A stretch of DNA of 64,000 nt from Chryseobacterium sp. Bi04 (GTDB lineage: Bacteria; Bacteroidota; Bacteroidia; Flavobacteriales; Weeksellaceae): NCBI RefSeq assembly GCF_918698085.1, contig NZ_CAKKLP010000003.1, forward strand, positions 186,001 to 250,000, given 5' to 3'. Shown here one piece after another: positions 53,490 through 62,259 of this stretch. Numbering within the stretch: position 1 is the stretch's first letter; every line of letters begins with the position of its first letter. The position numbers and the translations under genes are program-made. The notes below the pieces were generated by a model. The model was not told the origin of the DNA and ran no database searches. It worked only from the letters and a program-made list of their open reading frames with translations.

Positions 53490-54515
53490 ATGAAGAAACT
53501 TATTTTAGGTATAGCTATCGTAGCATCTTCTTTTGCTTTTGGACAGAAAAAAGATGTAAACGCTCAGCTTCAGGCAGCTAATACAGCTGCTATGGAGGCC
53601 TATAATGCAAAAAATTATGCAGTTGCAGCCCCTAAGTTTGTAGAAGTTTATGACTTATTGAAGGCTAATGGTCAGGATAATAAGATCTACATGTATTATG
53701 CAGGGCTTAGTCATGCATTGGCAAATAATACAGATCCTGCAATTAAAATATATACTGATCTTATCAATTCCGGATTTACCGGAGTGGAGACTACTTATAC
53801 TGCAAAAGATAAGAAATCCGGACAGGTTGTTAATTTAGATAAGGCTACCTGGGAGCTTATGAAAAAAAATACTGATTATTCAGATTTTAAAACTGAACAG
53901 TCTAAAAGTATAGAACCGGATCTGTATGAAACTTTAACTTCATTGCTTCTTAATGCAAAGAAAACTGATGAAGCTCTTGTTATTATAGAAAAAGGATTGG
54001 CTAAATTCCCTAATAATGCTAAGCTTAAAGAATCTCAAAGCTCCGCTTATTTCCAGTCTGGAAACACGGAAAAGTTTATGGGAACTCTAAAAGAACAGTT
54101 GGCTAAAAACCCTACTGATGCAACAAACTGGTATAACCTTGGAGTAATGCAGTCTAAAAATCCAGCCACAACAGCAGATGCTATTGAATCATTCAAAAAA
54201 GCAGTAGAGCTTAAGCCTACCATGGCAGAAGCACACCAAAATCTTGTGTATACAACTATTGGGGACGACTCTAAGATTGTAACAGAGATCAATGCTTTGA
54301 GAAAAGACAAGCCGGATGAAGCTACCAAACTGATCGATGCAAGAAAAGAGAGATTTGCTAAAGCTTTACCTTATGCTGAAGCATGGTACAAAGCTGCACC
54401 TCAAAGTCTGGATGCCGTTTCTGCACTTAAAGAAATCTATGTTGTAACTAAAAATATAGATAAAGTAAAAGAAATGAAAGCTAAAGAAACTGAGCTTAGT
54501 GCTAAAACAAAATAA
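53490..54515 (+). CDS. Periplasmic tetratricopeptide-repeat protein
   Basis: This 341-residue protein has a signal peptide (MKKLILGIAIVASSFAFGQ) and then TPR-type helix pairs: AANTAAMEAYNAKNYAVAAP, DPAIKIYTDLINSGF, TDEALVIIEKGLAKFPNNAK, TDATNWYNLGVMQSKNP and ADAIESFKKAVELKP. Such proteins scaffold periplasmic complexes. It follows gyrA by 28 bases with no terminator between, so read-through from gyrA is likely. A strong terminator follows. Confidence 0.88.
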   Translation: MKKLILGIAIVASSFAFGQKKDVNAQLQAANTAAMEAYNAKNYAVAAPKFVEVYDLLKANGQDNKIYMYYAGLSHALANNTDPAIKIYTDLINSGFTGVETTYTAKDKKSGQVVNLDKATWELMKKNTDYSDFKTEQSKSIEPDLYETLTSLLLNAKKTDEALVIIEKGLAKFPNNAKLKESQSSAYFQSGNTEKFMGTLKEQLAKNPTDATNWYNLGVMQSKNPATTADAIESFKKAVELKPTMAEAHQNLVYTTIGDDSKIVTEINALRKDKPDEATKLIDARKERFAKALPYAEAWYKAAPQSLDAVSALKEIYVVTKNIDKVKEMKAKETELSAKTK

Positions 54516-54536
54516 TAGCTTTAAGAAAATAATAAT

Positions 54537-54571
54537 AAAACCGGAGCAGAAATGTTCCGGTTTTGTTTTTT
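54537..54571 (+). terminator. Terminator after the TPR gene
   Basis: AAAACCGGAGCA-GAAA-TGTTCCGGTTTT: 12-bp stem (one G-U) with a GAAA tetraloop, then a T-run. Confidence 0.93.
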
Positions 54572-54669
54572 TCCGGGATTGAAGAATCCTTATTTTTGTA
54601 GCAGAGACCCCTAAATTTCACTCCAAAAATTCTCTGTAATTCCGTATCTTTGGGAAAAATTTTTACAAG

Positions 54670-55506
54670 ATGATTGAGTGGAAAACCGTCAAAGAATACG
54701 AAGATATTACCTATAAAAAATGTAATGGAGTAGCAAGGATTGCTTTTAACAGACCGGAAGTACGTAACGCTTTCAGACCCAAAACAACTTCAGAATTATA
54801 CGATGCTTTTTATGATGTCTATGAAGATCCTTCTATAGGGGTGGTATTGCTTTCAGGAGAAGGACCAAGTCCGAAAGATGGAGGCTGGGCTTTTTGTAGT
54901 GGTGGAGACCAAAAAGCAAGAGGACACCAGGGGTATGTGGGAGAAGACGGAAGACACCGTTTGAATATTCTTGAAGTTCAGCGTTTGATCCGTTTTATGC
55001 CGAAAGTAGTTATCGCGGTTGTTCCGGGATGGGCTGTTGGCGGAGGACACTCTCTTCATGTAGTATGCGACTTAACTTTAGCAAGTGAAGAGCATGCTAT
55101 TTTTAAGCAGACAGATGCTGACGTAACAAGTTTTGACGGTGGGTACGGATCAGCTTACCTTGCTAAAATGGTTGGACAGAAGAAAGCCCGTGAAATCTTC
55201 TTCTTAGGAAGAAATTACTCTGCTCAGGAAGCTCTTGAAATGGGAATGGTCAATAAAGTGGTTCCCCATGCGGAATTAGAAGATACTGCCTATGAATGGG
55301 CACAGGAAATATTAGAAAAATCTCCAACCTCTATCAGAATGCTGAAATTTGCAATGAACCTTACGGACGATGGTATGGTGGGGCAGCAGGTTTTTGCCGG
55401 TGAAGCTACGCGTCTTGCCTATATGACGGAAGAAGCCAAAGAAGGAAGAAATGCCTTCCTTGAAAAAAGAAAACCGAACTTCGGAGAAGATCAATGGATA
55501 TCATAA
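54670..55506 (+). CDS. menB: 1,4-dihydroxy-2-naphthoyl-CoA synthase
   Basis: This 278-residue crotonase-fold enzyme closes the second ring in menaquinone synthesis. The oxyanion-hole motifs GGWAFCSGGDQKARG and VPGWAVGGGHSLHVVCDL are conserved, as is TDADVTSFDGGYGSAYLAKM, which is diagnostic of MenB rather than other crotonases. The length is normal. A -7 box TATCTTTG lies at 54645-54652, 17 bases before the start. menA follows after 88 bases. Confidence 0.95.
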   Translation: MIEWKTVKEYEDITYKKCNGVARIAFNRPEVRNAFRPKTTSELYDAFYDVYEDPSIGVVLLSGEGPSPKDGGWAFCSGGDQKARGHQGYVGEDGRHRLNILEVQRLIRFMPKVVIAVVPGWAVGGGHSLHVVCDLTLASEEHAIFKQTDADVTSFDGGYGSAYLAKMVGQKKAREIFFLGRNYSAQEALEMGMVNKVVPHAELEDTAYEWAQEILEKSPTSIRMLKFAMNLTDDGMVGQQVFAGEATRLAYMTEEAKEGRNAFLEKRKPNFGEDQWIS

Positions 55507-55592
55507 ACTGTAAAAAGTACAACGTAAAATGTATTAATGATTCAACACATTAGACTTTTACTTTGTACATCATACATTTTACATTATACAAA
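55507..55592. repeat. Intergenic foldback between menB and menA
   Basis: Words such as GTAAAAAGTACAACGTAAAATG on the left and TTTGTACATCATACATTTTAC on the right form an imperfect inverted repeat filling the spacer. There is no T-run, so it is probably not a terminator. Confidence 0.5.
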
Positions 55593-55594
55593 TT

Positions 55595-56524
55595 ATGACT
55601 GATTGGATAAAAGCCGCAAGGCTAAGAACACTGCCGCTTTCTTTAAGCGGAATTATTATGGGAGCTTTTATTGCAAAATGGAGGCTTTACAGAGAAGGAG
55701 GAATCTGGGACTGGAAAATTTTTGCACTGGCACTTTTGGTAACACTTTTATATCAGATTTTGTCAAATTATGCCAATGATTATGGCGATGGAGTAAAAGG
55801 AACAGATGCCAGGAGAATCAATGAAGCAGAGTCAAGAGCTGTTGCCTCAGGGAAAATTACGGCCAAGCAGATGAAAAATGCGGTCATCCTTTTTGCAGCA
55901 TTGTCTTTCATTGCTACAATCGCTTTGCTGTATGTAGCTTTCATCCCAGACTATATGAACGAATTCTATATCTTCATAGGATTGGGAGTCGCAAGTATTC
56001 TAGCTGCCATTGGATATACAGTAGGTAAAAAACCTTACGGATACATGGGGTTGGGAGACATCTTCGTATTCATCTTTTTTGGACTGGTTTCTGTATGCGG
56101 AAGCTATTTTCTGTTTACCAAAACCTTCAGCTGGGATATGCTGTTGCCGGGAACGGCAGTAGGGATGATGAGCATGGCTGTTTTGAACCTTAACAATATG
56201 AGGGATATTGAAAGTGATAAGCTATCAGGGAAAAATAGCTTTGCCTTAAGGATAGGGTTTAAAAATGCAATGATCTATGAAATGGTCCTGTTACAGCTTC
56301 CTTTAGTATTGATTCTTATATTTTTAGGAGTTAACGGGTTTATACAGGCTCAGAACTATTACGTATTTATTGTAATGATCCTGTTATTTCCACTTGCGAA
56401 ATTAAGGAGAAGTATCATGTCGGTAAAAGAACCTAAAGAATTAGATCAGTATCTGAAGCAGGTGGGTATTATGACGTTTATTATGGCAATTCTTACAGCA
56501 GCAGGACTTAATTTATTTCACTAA
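55595..56524 (+). CDS. menA: 1,4-dihydroxy-2-naphthoate polyprenyltransferase
   Basis: This 309-residue inner-membrane enzyme attaches a polyprenyl chain to DHNA. It is a UbiA-fold protein of about nine helices. The prenyl-diphosphate Asp motif is NYANDYGDGVKGTDARRINE and the second Asp motif is NNMRDIESDKLSGKNSFALR. The start ARLRTLPLSLSGIIMGAFI is typical of MenA. It lies in a menB-menA unit, as expected for respiratory quinone synthesis in this group. Confidence 0.94.
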   Translation: MTDWIKAARLRTLPLSLSGIIMGAFIAKWRLYREGGIWDWKIFALALLVTLLYQILSNYANDYGDGVKGTDARRINEAESRAVASGKITAKQMKNAVILFAALSFIATIALLYVAFIPDYMNEFYIFIGLGVASILAAIGYTVGKKPYGYMGLGDIFVFIFFGLVSVCGSYFLFTKTFSWDMLLPGTAVGMMSMAVLNLNNMRDIESDKLSGKNSFALRIGFKNAMIYEMVLLQLPLVLILIFLGVNGFIQAQNYYVFIVMILLFPLAKLRRSIMSVKEPKELDQYLKQVGIMTFIMAILTAAGLNLFH

Positions 56525-56542
56525 ATCTAAAAATATATTATC

Positions 56543-56989
56543 ATGAGTTCTACAATTTTTGTTGAAGCACAAATGCTTATCAGAAAGCCGATTGAAGATG
56601 TTTTTGAAGCATTCATCAATCCTGAAGTAACCACTCATTTTTGGTTTACAAAATCTACCGGAAAATTAGAGGAAGGTAAAACCGTAGCCTGGGAATGGGA
56701 AATGTACGGCGTAAAATCCGAAGTGAAAGTTCATCAGATTATTCCCAACCAACTGATTAAAACGGAGTGGGGAGAGCCTTCAACGCATGTAGATTATGAA
56801 TTCAGAGCAATGGAAAAAGGAACCCTTGTTGTCATTAAAAGTTATGGATTCAGCCAGACCGGCGAAGATCTCTTAAAAATAATCAATGATAATACTGGAG
56901 GTTTTACAACGGTTTTAGATGGCTGTAAAGCTTATCTGGAGCATGGAATCAACTTGAGGCTGATTGAAGATAAATTCCCGTCAAAATAA
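56543..56989 (+). CDS. SRPBCC/AHSA1-like domain protein
   Basis: This 148-residue protein has the Bet v 1-like AHSA1 fold: EAQMLIRKPIEDVFEAFINP at the start, THFWFTKSTGKLEEGKTVAW and a C-terminal helix with VLDGCKAYLEHGINL. Such domains bind hydrophobic ligands or act as chaperone-like activators; the specific role is unknown. It follows menA by 18 bases and is probably in the same operon. Confidence 0.85.
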   Translation: MSSTIFVEAQMLIRKPIEDVFEAFINPEVTTHFWFTKSTGKLEEGKTVAWEWEMYGVKSEVKVHQIIPNQLIKTEWGEPSTHVDYEFRAMEKGTLVVIKSYGFSQTGEDLLKIINDNTGGFTTVLDGCKAYLEHGINLRLIEDKFPSK

Positions 56990-57028
56990 GCGAAAATCTT
57001 ATAAAGAAGATCGCTCTTACATTTAAAG

Positions 57029-57111
57029 AACACAGATGGCACGAATGCTTTTCACAAATGTCACTAAATTTATATTAGTTATTTGTGAAATCATTTGAGT
57101 CATTTATGTTT
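57029..57111. repeat. Gene-less foldback related to the GxxExxY cassette repeats
   Basis: The left arm (about 57029-57068, with CACAGATGGCACGAATG and CACAAATG) and the right arm (about 57074-57111, with ATTTGTGAAATCATTTGAG) form an imperfect inverted repeat. The words CACAGAT and ATTTGTGAAAT recall the ends of the element at 7415-7880, but no gene lies inside. Confidence 0.55.
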
Positions 57112-57137
57112 AATAATAATTAAAAATTAAATTGAAA

Positions 57138-57824
57138 ATGAAAATACAATTCTTAGGGCAAAATTGCTTCTTGTTCACCTATAAGGATAAGACAATTTTG
57201 AGTGACCCTTTTTACAATTACAAAAAAACGGAGTCAGGATTTGACATTACCGCCAAAAAAATCGACTATATTCTGTTGACGCATGCTCATGGTGATCATA
57301 TTGCTGATGTGGGTGAAGTGTTGCAGCATTATCCGGAAGCTACCATAATTGGAGTTCCTGAAGTATGTGGGTACTTTAAATCAGCAAAAAATACAGACGA
57401 TGTCAACTTAGGAGGGTCGGCAAAAATCGACGATCTTAAAATTTCCATGGTTCCGGCTCATCATACGAGTTCTTTTCCGGATGGAAGCTATGGAGGCGTG
57501 CCTGTAGGATATATCTTCAGACTTCCTGAAGGTAAAAACATTTATTTGGCTGGTGATACAGGAGTAATGGCTGATATGGAGCTGTTCCCAAGGTTATACG
57601 GAAATATTGATCTTTCTATCCTTCCTGTTGGGAGCCACTACACGATGTGTCCGAGAAAAGCTTCTTTTGCAGCAGCAGAATTATTAAAGACACCAAAAGT
57701 AATCGGTTGCCACTTTGATACTTTCCCTGCAATTGAAATTAATCATGAAAGTGCATTAAAGCATTTTGCAGACAGAAATGTAGAACTTGTTTTACCAAAA
57801 CTGGGAGAGGAGTTCGAATTTTAA
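57138..57824 (+). CDS. Metal-dependent hydrolase, MBL fold (UPF0173-like)
   Basis: This 228-residue protein starts at ATG 57138 (MKIQFLGQNCFLF). The metallo-beta-lactamase motif HAHGDH spans residues 49-54, and a further ligand lies in HHTSSFPDG. Asp in LAGDTGVMADMELF and His in GCHFDTFP complete the di-metal site. It matches the UPF0173 hydrolase family; substrate unknown. In Bacteroidota it is often near men genes, as here. Confidence 0.88.
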   Translation: MKIQFLGQNCFLFTYKDKTILSDPFYNYKKTESGFDITAKKIDYILLTHAHGDHIADVGEVLQHYPEATIIGVPEVCGYFKSAKNTDDVNLGGSAKIDDLKISMVPAHHTSSFPDGSYGGVPVGYIFRLPEGKNIYLAGDTGVMADMELFPRLYGNIDLSILPVGSHYTMCPRKASFAAAELLKTPKVIGCHFDTFPAIEINHESALKHFADRNVELVLPKLGEEFEF

Positions 57825-57914
57825 AAAATAAGGGTAATCTGAAATTAGAAAATGATGCGTAAGGTATTAAAAACAAAAAAAGATAATTATCAAATTACCT
57901 CTCTCAACTTAAAC

Positions 57915-58018
57915 CAAAAAAAAATGGCAAGCTACCTAAATCACACCGCTACGACCAATTACCTTTGCTGCGTTCCCACCCTGGAGGATTCTCAGGAGCT
58001 GGTTGTTTAGGACTTGCC
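57915..58018 (-). ncRNA. ffs: Bacterial signal recognition particle RNA (4.5S type)
   Basis: On the minus strand, 58018 down to 57926 gives an RNA of about 93 nt that starts GGCAAGTCCT and ends GGTAGCTTGCC, so the ends pair. The apical part holds CCTGAGAATCC, CCAGGGTGGGAA and CGCAGCAAAGG, which carry the SRP-RNA tetraloop and the asymmetrical loop that bind Ffh. A run of U (plus-strand A at 57915-57924) ends it. A consensus promoter lies just upstream. It works with Ffh and FtsY in membrane protein targeting. The remaining bases of this 327-bp gap hold nothing else that I can see. Confidence 0.9.
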
Positions 58019-58022
58019 GTTG

Positions 58023-58051
58023 CAAAGGTAGGAATAATTTATAAACTTCAA
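58023..58051 (-). promoter_or_regulatory. Promoter of the SRP RNA gene
   Basis: On the minus strand TTG (58051-58049), an 18-base spacer and TACCTTTG (58030-58023) match the consensus, with the RNA start 4-5 bases further. Confidence 0.85.
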
Positions 58052-58151
58052 AACTTTATCAAAGAAAATTTGTTGAAAAAATGCAGTGATAGCGCTAAAC
58101 AGCTGAAATCTAGGAGAATAATTTTTCAACTTTTTTCTTAAAAAATTAAAT

Positions 58152-58748
58152 ATGACGAAAAGTCCATCAACATTAGGAATTATACTTTTTATTGCTACAA
58201 TGATCATTTTCTTTGTAGTGTATTCATTTTTCTCAGGCATCAATTATTTTGATACTTCACTGAAAGTCAATGCTTTCGTGTTGCCTGTTATCTATGCTGC
58301 TACAGCATTCTGGTCTGTAAAATCATACTGGAACAACCATAAACTGGGTTTTAGAGAAGCTTTTAAGAGAGCATTTGTTCCGATGTTTATCGGAGGAATT
58401 CTTTCTATTTTCAGTATTTATGCTTTCTTAAATTTTGCAGATACGGATGCTAAAAAGCTGTTAAATTACCAATATGTTCAAAGACAAAAATCAGAATTGG
58501 ATACAGAATATACTTCTGCGAGAAAGATTTTAAAACATCAAAAGGACATTGATGAGCTGGATCAGAAATACAAAGAGAGGTCACAAAGCTTCACCCCGGA
58601 GGCTGTAAAAGGAAAAGATATGCTTACCGCAAGTCATTTTTCAGGATATTTTGCAGCAATTCTTATATTTTACGTAGTTTTGTCGGTGTTTTTCGGGGCG
58701 TTTTTCAGAACAAAAACAATTCAGCCAGAAGAAACAAATCAAGCCTAA
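58152..58748 (+). CDS. DUF4199 membrane protein
   Basis: This 198-residue protein has four membrane helices: about 8-28, 38-56, 74-94 and 160-182. A hydrophilic, charged loop (about 95-155) with Lys/Glu helices lies between the third and fourth. The layout is that of DUF4199 proteins common in Bacteroidota; role unknown. The glycosyltransferase gene follows after 16 bases, so the two may act together, as these genes are usually next to each other. Confidence 0.85.
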   Translation: MTKSPSTLGIILFIATMIIFFVVYSFFSGINYFDTSLKVNAFVLPVIYAATAFWSVKSYWNNHKLGFREAFKRAFVPMFIGGILSIFSIYAFLNFADTDAKKLLNYQYVQRQKSELDTEYTSARKILKHQKDIDELDQKYKERSQSFTPEAVKGKDMLTASHFSGYFAAILIFYVVLSVFFGAFFRTKTIQPEETNQA

Positions 58749-58764
58749 TTTTATTAAAAATTAA

Positions 58765-59715
58765 ATGAATTTATCTATAGTTATTCCGTTACTGAACGAA
58801 GAAGACTCTCTGGAAGAGCTTTTTTCAAGAATTGATAAGGTCTGCACAACCGGTAATCTATCTTATGAGATCTGGTTTGTAGATGATGGAAGTACGGATT
58901 TATCGTGGAGCATTATTGAGAATTTAAAAGTACAGTATCCTCAGATCCACGCTATTAAATTTTCCAGAAATTACGGAAAATCACAGGCGCTTCATGCTGC
59001 CTTTGAAAGAACAAACGGAGATGTGGTGATCACCATGGATGCAGATTTACAGGACTTTCCCGAAGAAATTCCGGAACTCTACAATATGATAATTAATGAT
59101 AATTATGACATTGTTTCCGGGTGGAAGAAGAAGCGTTTTGATAATGTGATGACAAAAAATATCCCATCGAAACTGTTTAATGCAGCAGCAAGAAAAGTTT
59201 CCGGAGTTGAACTTCATGATTTCAATTGTGGTTTGAAAGCCTACAAAAGACAGGTGGTAAAATCTATCGACGTATATGGAGATATGCACCGTTATATTCC
59301 GGTATTGGCTGCCAATGCAGGATTCCGGAGAATTACAGAAAAAGAAGTAAAACATCAGGCAAGACCTTACGGAACTTCCAAATTTGGTACAGAAAGATTT
59401 ATCAGAGGTTTCCTGGATCTGGTAACCCTTTGGTTTGTAAGCCGTTTTGGAGGAAGACCTATGCATTTCTTTGGCGCCGTAGGAACGGTAATGTTCATTT
59501 TCGGTTTTCTTTCAGCATTGTGGCTGGGAGTTTCAAAACTTATTGATGTGGCCAGAGGAATTTATGGGCATTTAATTACCAATAATCCGTGGTTCTATAT
59601 TGCGTTAACGATGATGATCATGGGAACATTGCTGTTTGTTGCAGGGTTCTTAGGAGAAATGATTATCAGAACCAACCGTGAGCATAAGAATTATAATATT
59701 GATGATGTGATTTAA
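58765..59715 (+). CDS. Glycosyltransferase family 2, polyprenyl-phosphate type
   Basis: This 316-residue enzyme transfers a sugar to polyprenyl phosphate at the membrane. The GT-A domain has FVDDGSTDLSWSIIENL and the DXD-type DADLQDFPEEIPEL, the HAIKFSRNYGKSQAL loop and PYGTSKFGTERFIRG, which marks the DPM1/GtrB group. Two C-terminal helices (about 230-252 and 275-298) anchor it. It follows the DUF4199 gene by 16 bases. A terminator follows. Confidence 0.93.
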   Translation: MNLSIVIPLLNEEDSLEELFSRIDKVCTTGNLSYEIWFVDDGSTDLSWSIIENLKVQYPQIHAIKFSRNYGKSQALHAAFERTNGDVVITMDADLQDFPEEIPELYNMIINDNYDIVSGWKKKRFDNVMTKNIPSKLFNAAARKVSGVELHDFNCGLKAYKRQVVKSIDVYGDMHRYIPVLAANAGFRRITEKEVKHQARPYGTSKFGTERFIRGFLDLVTLWFVSRFGGRPMHFFGAVGTVMFIFGFLSALWLGVSKLIDVARGIYGHLITNNPWFYIALTMMIMGTLLFVAGFLGEMIIRTNREHKNYNIDDVI

Positions 59716-59744
59716 AATATTTCAACAAGAACGACCAATATATT

Positions 59745-59788
59745 AATACTCCTGAAGAGCAATATGCTTTTCAGGAGTATTTTTTTTG
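59745..59788 (+). terminator. Terminator after the glycosyltransferase gene
   Basis: AATACTCCTGAA pairs with TTCAGGAGTATT (12 bp) around a 13-base loop, then eight T. Confidence 0.92.
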
Positions 59789-59841
59789 ATTTCATTAATT
59801 TATTTTCTGATATTCGTAATGATGAAAAAATTATAAAAACA

Positions 59842-60813
59842 ATGGACGGCATTAAAATAGAGATCAGGGACTTGGTAGATATTGACTCTCTCTCAAAAGA
59901 ATATGATATTTCTAAAAATGAACTGATCTCATTTCACAACCGGAACTGTGCACTGCATGAGCTGCTTCCGGAAAGACTTCCCAAGTACATTAACAGTATT
60001 TATATTCCCAAAGAAAAATACAAGAAATGGAAGGAAAAACAACTCCCGGTTTCCCGTATTGATGTTCCCGAGGCATCTGAAATGCTTAAATATGGCGTTC
60101 TGATCACACAACAATCACAAGAATTAAATATAGATTATCTTATTGATATTCAAAGGTTTGGCGATCGTAAGGTTTCCATTTTCCGGCAGAAATTACAGGT
60201 AAATAATAACGAAGTGGATCTGATGGTTGAGAAAATCATGGAAACTGCTGGAAAAGCATTATACCCGATACATATGTCTTTGAACAAGAAAGGAAAACCA
60301 GATCGGATTGAAAATGCTGAAGATATACAAACCCGATGGAATGAAATATACCGTCCAAGAATTCAACAGTATTATGTGGGGGAAACAGCAGAAGGGCTTA
60401 TTACAACATATGACTATTTTTACGAAAATATTGAGAACGGGGTGGGAAGTTTACAGCGTAATGTATTTTATCCCATATTCTTTATTCCTCTTTATGATTC
60501 ATATCCTGATTATCAGAAAGAAGAACGCTTGAATTTTTATTTTCCTTCTTTTGGGGAAATGGTTTATTATGATACTGTTTTTTCATTGCAAAGAACTTTT
60601 TCAGACAGCGGAAGAATTGTTATTCAGGTTAAAGGAGATCAATGCTATGACGAAATAAGTCTGGATGAAGATAAAGGAAAAATAGAGCTTGACTACCAAC
60701 TGGATAAAGAATCCCGGAATGTGTTTTCGGTAACGGGAACATTATCAACATTCTATGATAATCAAGAAATTAAAATTTATATTGAAATATATCGTCAGGA
60801 AGCTTATCTTTGA
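59842..60813 (+). CDS. LysM-like N-terminal protein of a T6SS-type island
   Basis: This 323-residue protein starts at ATG 59842, after the upstream terminator, because the open frame before it overlaps that terminator. Residues 1-55 (GIKIEIRDLVDIDSLSKEYD ... SKNELISFHN ... PKYINSIYIPKEKY) look like a degenerate LysM domain. The rest (about 60-323) is beta-rich and unrecognised. In Bacteroidota T6SS islands, LysM-like proteins occur next to PAAR-like effector genes; it may be a loading adaptor or chaperone, but this is inference. Confidence 0.6.
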   Translation: MDGIKIEIRDLVDIDSLSKEYDISKNELISFHNRNCALHELLPERLPKYINSIYIPKEKYKKWKEKQLPVSRIDVPEASEMLKYGVLITQQSQELNIDYLIDIQRFGDRKVSIFRQKLQVNNNEVDLMVEKIMETAGKALYPIHMSLNKKGKPDRIENAEDIQTRWNEIYRPRIQQYYVGETAEGLITTYDYFYENIENGVGSLQRNVFYPIFFIPLYDSYPDYQKEERLNFYFPSFGEMVYYDTVFSLQRTFSDSGRIVIQVKGDQCYDEISLDEDKGKIELDYQLDKESRNVFSVTGTLSTFYDNQEIKIYIEIYRQEAYL

Positions 60814-60828
60814 TTTACCAACTCATAA

Positions 60829-60987
60829 AAAATATTAATATGCAGGCACTTTTCGTCCCCTGAAGCCTTTGGCAGGCTTAATCTATTCTACCATAAATCT
60901 GAATCAGCTGGCTGGTCAGACATTACTTTTACAGAAAATAATCCGTTTTTGAAAATGAATTCTTTGCAGTATAGTGAAAGAAATTAA
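60829..60987 (+). pseudogene. C-terminal remnant of an unidentified gene
   Basis: There is no start codon, but one frame ending at TAA 60985-60987 reads coding-like: EAFGRLNLFYHKSESAGW, then SDITFTENNPFLKMNSLQ and a final YSERN. The frame is preceded by a stop at 60826-60828, so only the 3' end of a gene seems left. It fills the gap between the LysM-like gene and the DUF4280 gene, as expected for decay or recombination of effector or immunity genes. Confidence 0.4.
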
Positions 60988-61065
60988 GGTAGAAAAATCC
61001 CTCATAAAGCTAATATTTCCCTGCATTAAAGAGACAGCAGAACAAAAAACATTAAAACACAAAAA

Positions 61066-62259
61066 ATGATGAGTGAAAAACATTTGGTTTGCCAGGGAGC
61101 AATCTGTAAGTGCCAGTTCGGAACAGCCCCGGATAAGCTTATGGTAAAAACCCAGAGTAAACGCTACATTAACGATAAAGACGGCAGTGATAAATTAATG
61201 GCCACCCACGTAGACATTGGAGCAACTTTTGAGAAAAATACTTTCGGAAGCTGTGCCAAAATGAATAATAATCCCTGCACCCCTTCTGTTACAAAATGGG
61301 ATGGCTACTATGAAAATATCACAATAGAAGATAATGGCGGAAAAGCTCTCCTTGAGGACAGTAAAGCTACCTGCGCTGTAAGTGGAACTCCCAGCATAGA
61401 AATTATATTTCATGGACAAACTGCAGAACCCAATCAGCAAAATGTAGATAATGTACGACCGGAAGTGGCAGCGCAGCTGCTGCCTTTGGAAGAGGATAAT
61501 ACAGAATATATCTATTATACTAAAGAAGGGCTGTACCTGGGCGGATTAGAAAAGAGTACTAAAATATATTTAACTACTCAGAAGGAATATGATAAGGTGG
61601 AGGCAGATAAAAAATGGTCAGGAATTAATGTTGGAACCAATTTATTAAAAGAGAAAGAGACATTTATTTCAAATGAAAAGTTTGTAGAGAAAGCATCCAC
61701 TATATATGGCGAAAGTTCAGCATACAGAGGTAATATTGGTATTGAAGATGAGCTTGCTTCAGAAATGCTTGCAATAGCCTCTGTGCATAAAATCAATAAG
61801 GTTGCTTATGGAATAAATAGTAAGCAGGCTGTTTTATTCAGAAATACAAAAATTGAAAAAAGAAATGAAACAAAAATGCAGCTGGCGGTGGCAGCAATCA
61901 TCCGCTCATTGACAACAAATGAAGATCCCAGTAATGGGGCTACGATGTGGGATGGTGCAGAACAGGCTGCTTTTTCAGCAGATGATGATAGATATTCAAC
62001 AGGAAAATTTGAAATTCATATGAATACAATGGGATGGATAATCTCAGATGAACATCATACCAAATGGCAAACGCGTGTAGAAAGATTAGGCGCTACCTTT
62101 AATGCCCCCAAGGAAAAATATACTCCGGGCAAAAATCCTAATAATAAATACGCTACTGAGGATACTATTGCTCTGGAATCAAGAGCAGTGTATTTAGGAA
62201 CTATTTTTTGGAAAGAATTAAAAAACAGAAAAAAGAAACCTAATGAAAAAAAGAAATAG
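61066..62259 (+). CDS. DUF4280 (PAAR-like) T6SS effector with putative peptidoglycan hydrolase domain
   Basis: This 397-residue protein has an N-terminal DUF4280 domain (about 1-125, starting HLVCQGAICKCQFGTAPDKL with several Cys), a PAAR-like tip that mounts an effector on the T6SS spike. The C-terminal part (about 205-390) begins EKASTIYGESSAYRGNIGIE, recalling the Y(A/G)E motif of cell-wall hydrolases, and continues with ELASEMLAIASVHKINKVAY and NGATMWDGAEQAAFS. I judge it a probable peptidoglycan-cleaving domain; the catalytic Glu would be the E of IYGES. The downstream lipoprotein gene overlaps it by 17 bases and may be its immunity protein. Confidence 0.68.
   Translation: MMSEKHLVCQGAICKCQFGTAPDKLMVKTQSKRYINDKDGSDKLMATHVDIGATFEKNTFGSCAKMNNNPCTPSVTKWDGYYENITIEDNGGKALLEDSKATCAVSGTPSIEIIFHGQTAEPNQQNVDNVRPEVAAQLLPLEEDNTEYIYYTKEGLYLGGLEKSTKIYLTTQKEYDKVEADKKWSGINVGTNLLKEKETFISNEKFVEKASTIYGESSAYRGNIGIEDELASEMLAIASVHKINKVAYGINSKQAVLFRNTKIEKRNETKMQLAVAAIIRSLTTNEDPSNGATMWDGAEQAAFSADDDRYSTGKFEIHMNTMGWIISDEHHTKWQTRVERLGATFNAPKEKYTPGKNPNNKYATEDTIALESRAVYLGTIFWKELKNRKKKPNEKKK

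Noticed and set aside
57915..58018. tmRNA or a plus-strand RNA at the SRP locus
   Set aside because: The minus strand carries the promoter, paired ends, SRP apical loops and U-run; tmRNA would be over 300 nt with a tRNA-like end.
59764..59841. In-frame ATG at 59764 for the LysM-like gene
   Set aside because: It lies inside the loop and stem of the terminator at 59745-59788; ATG 59842 gives a better N-terminus.
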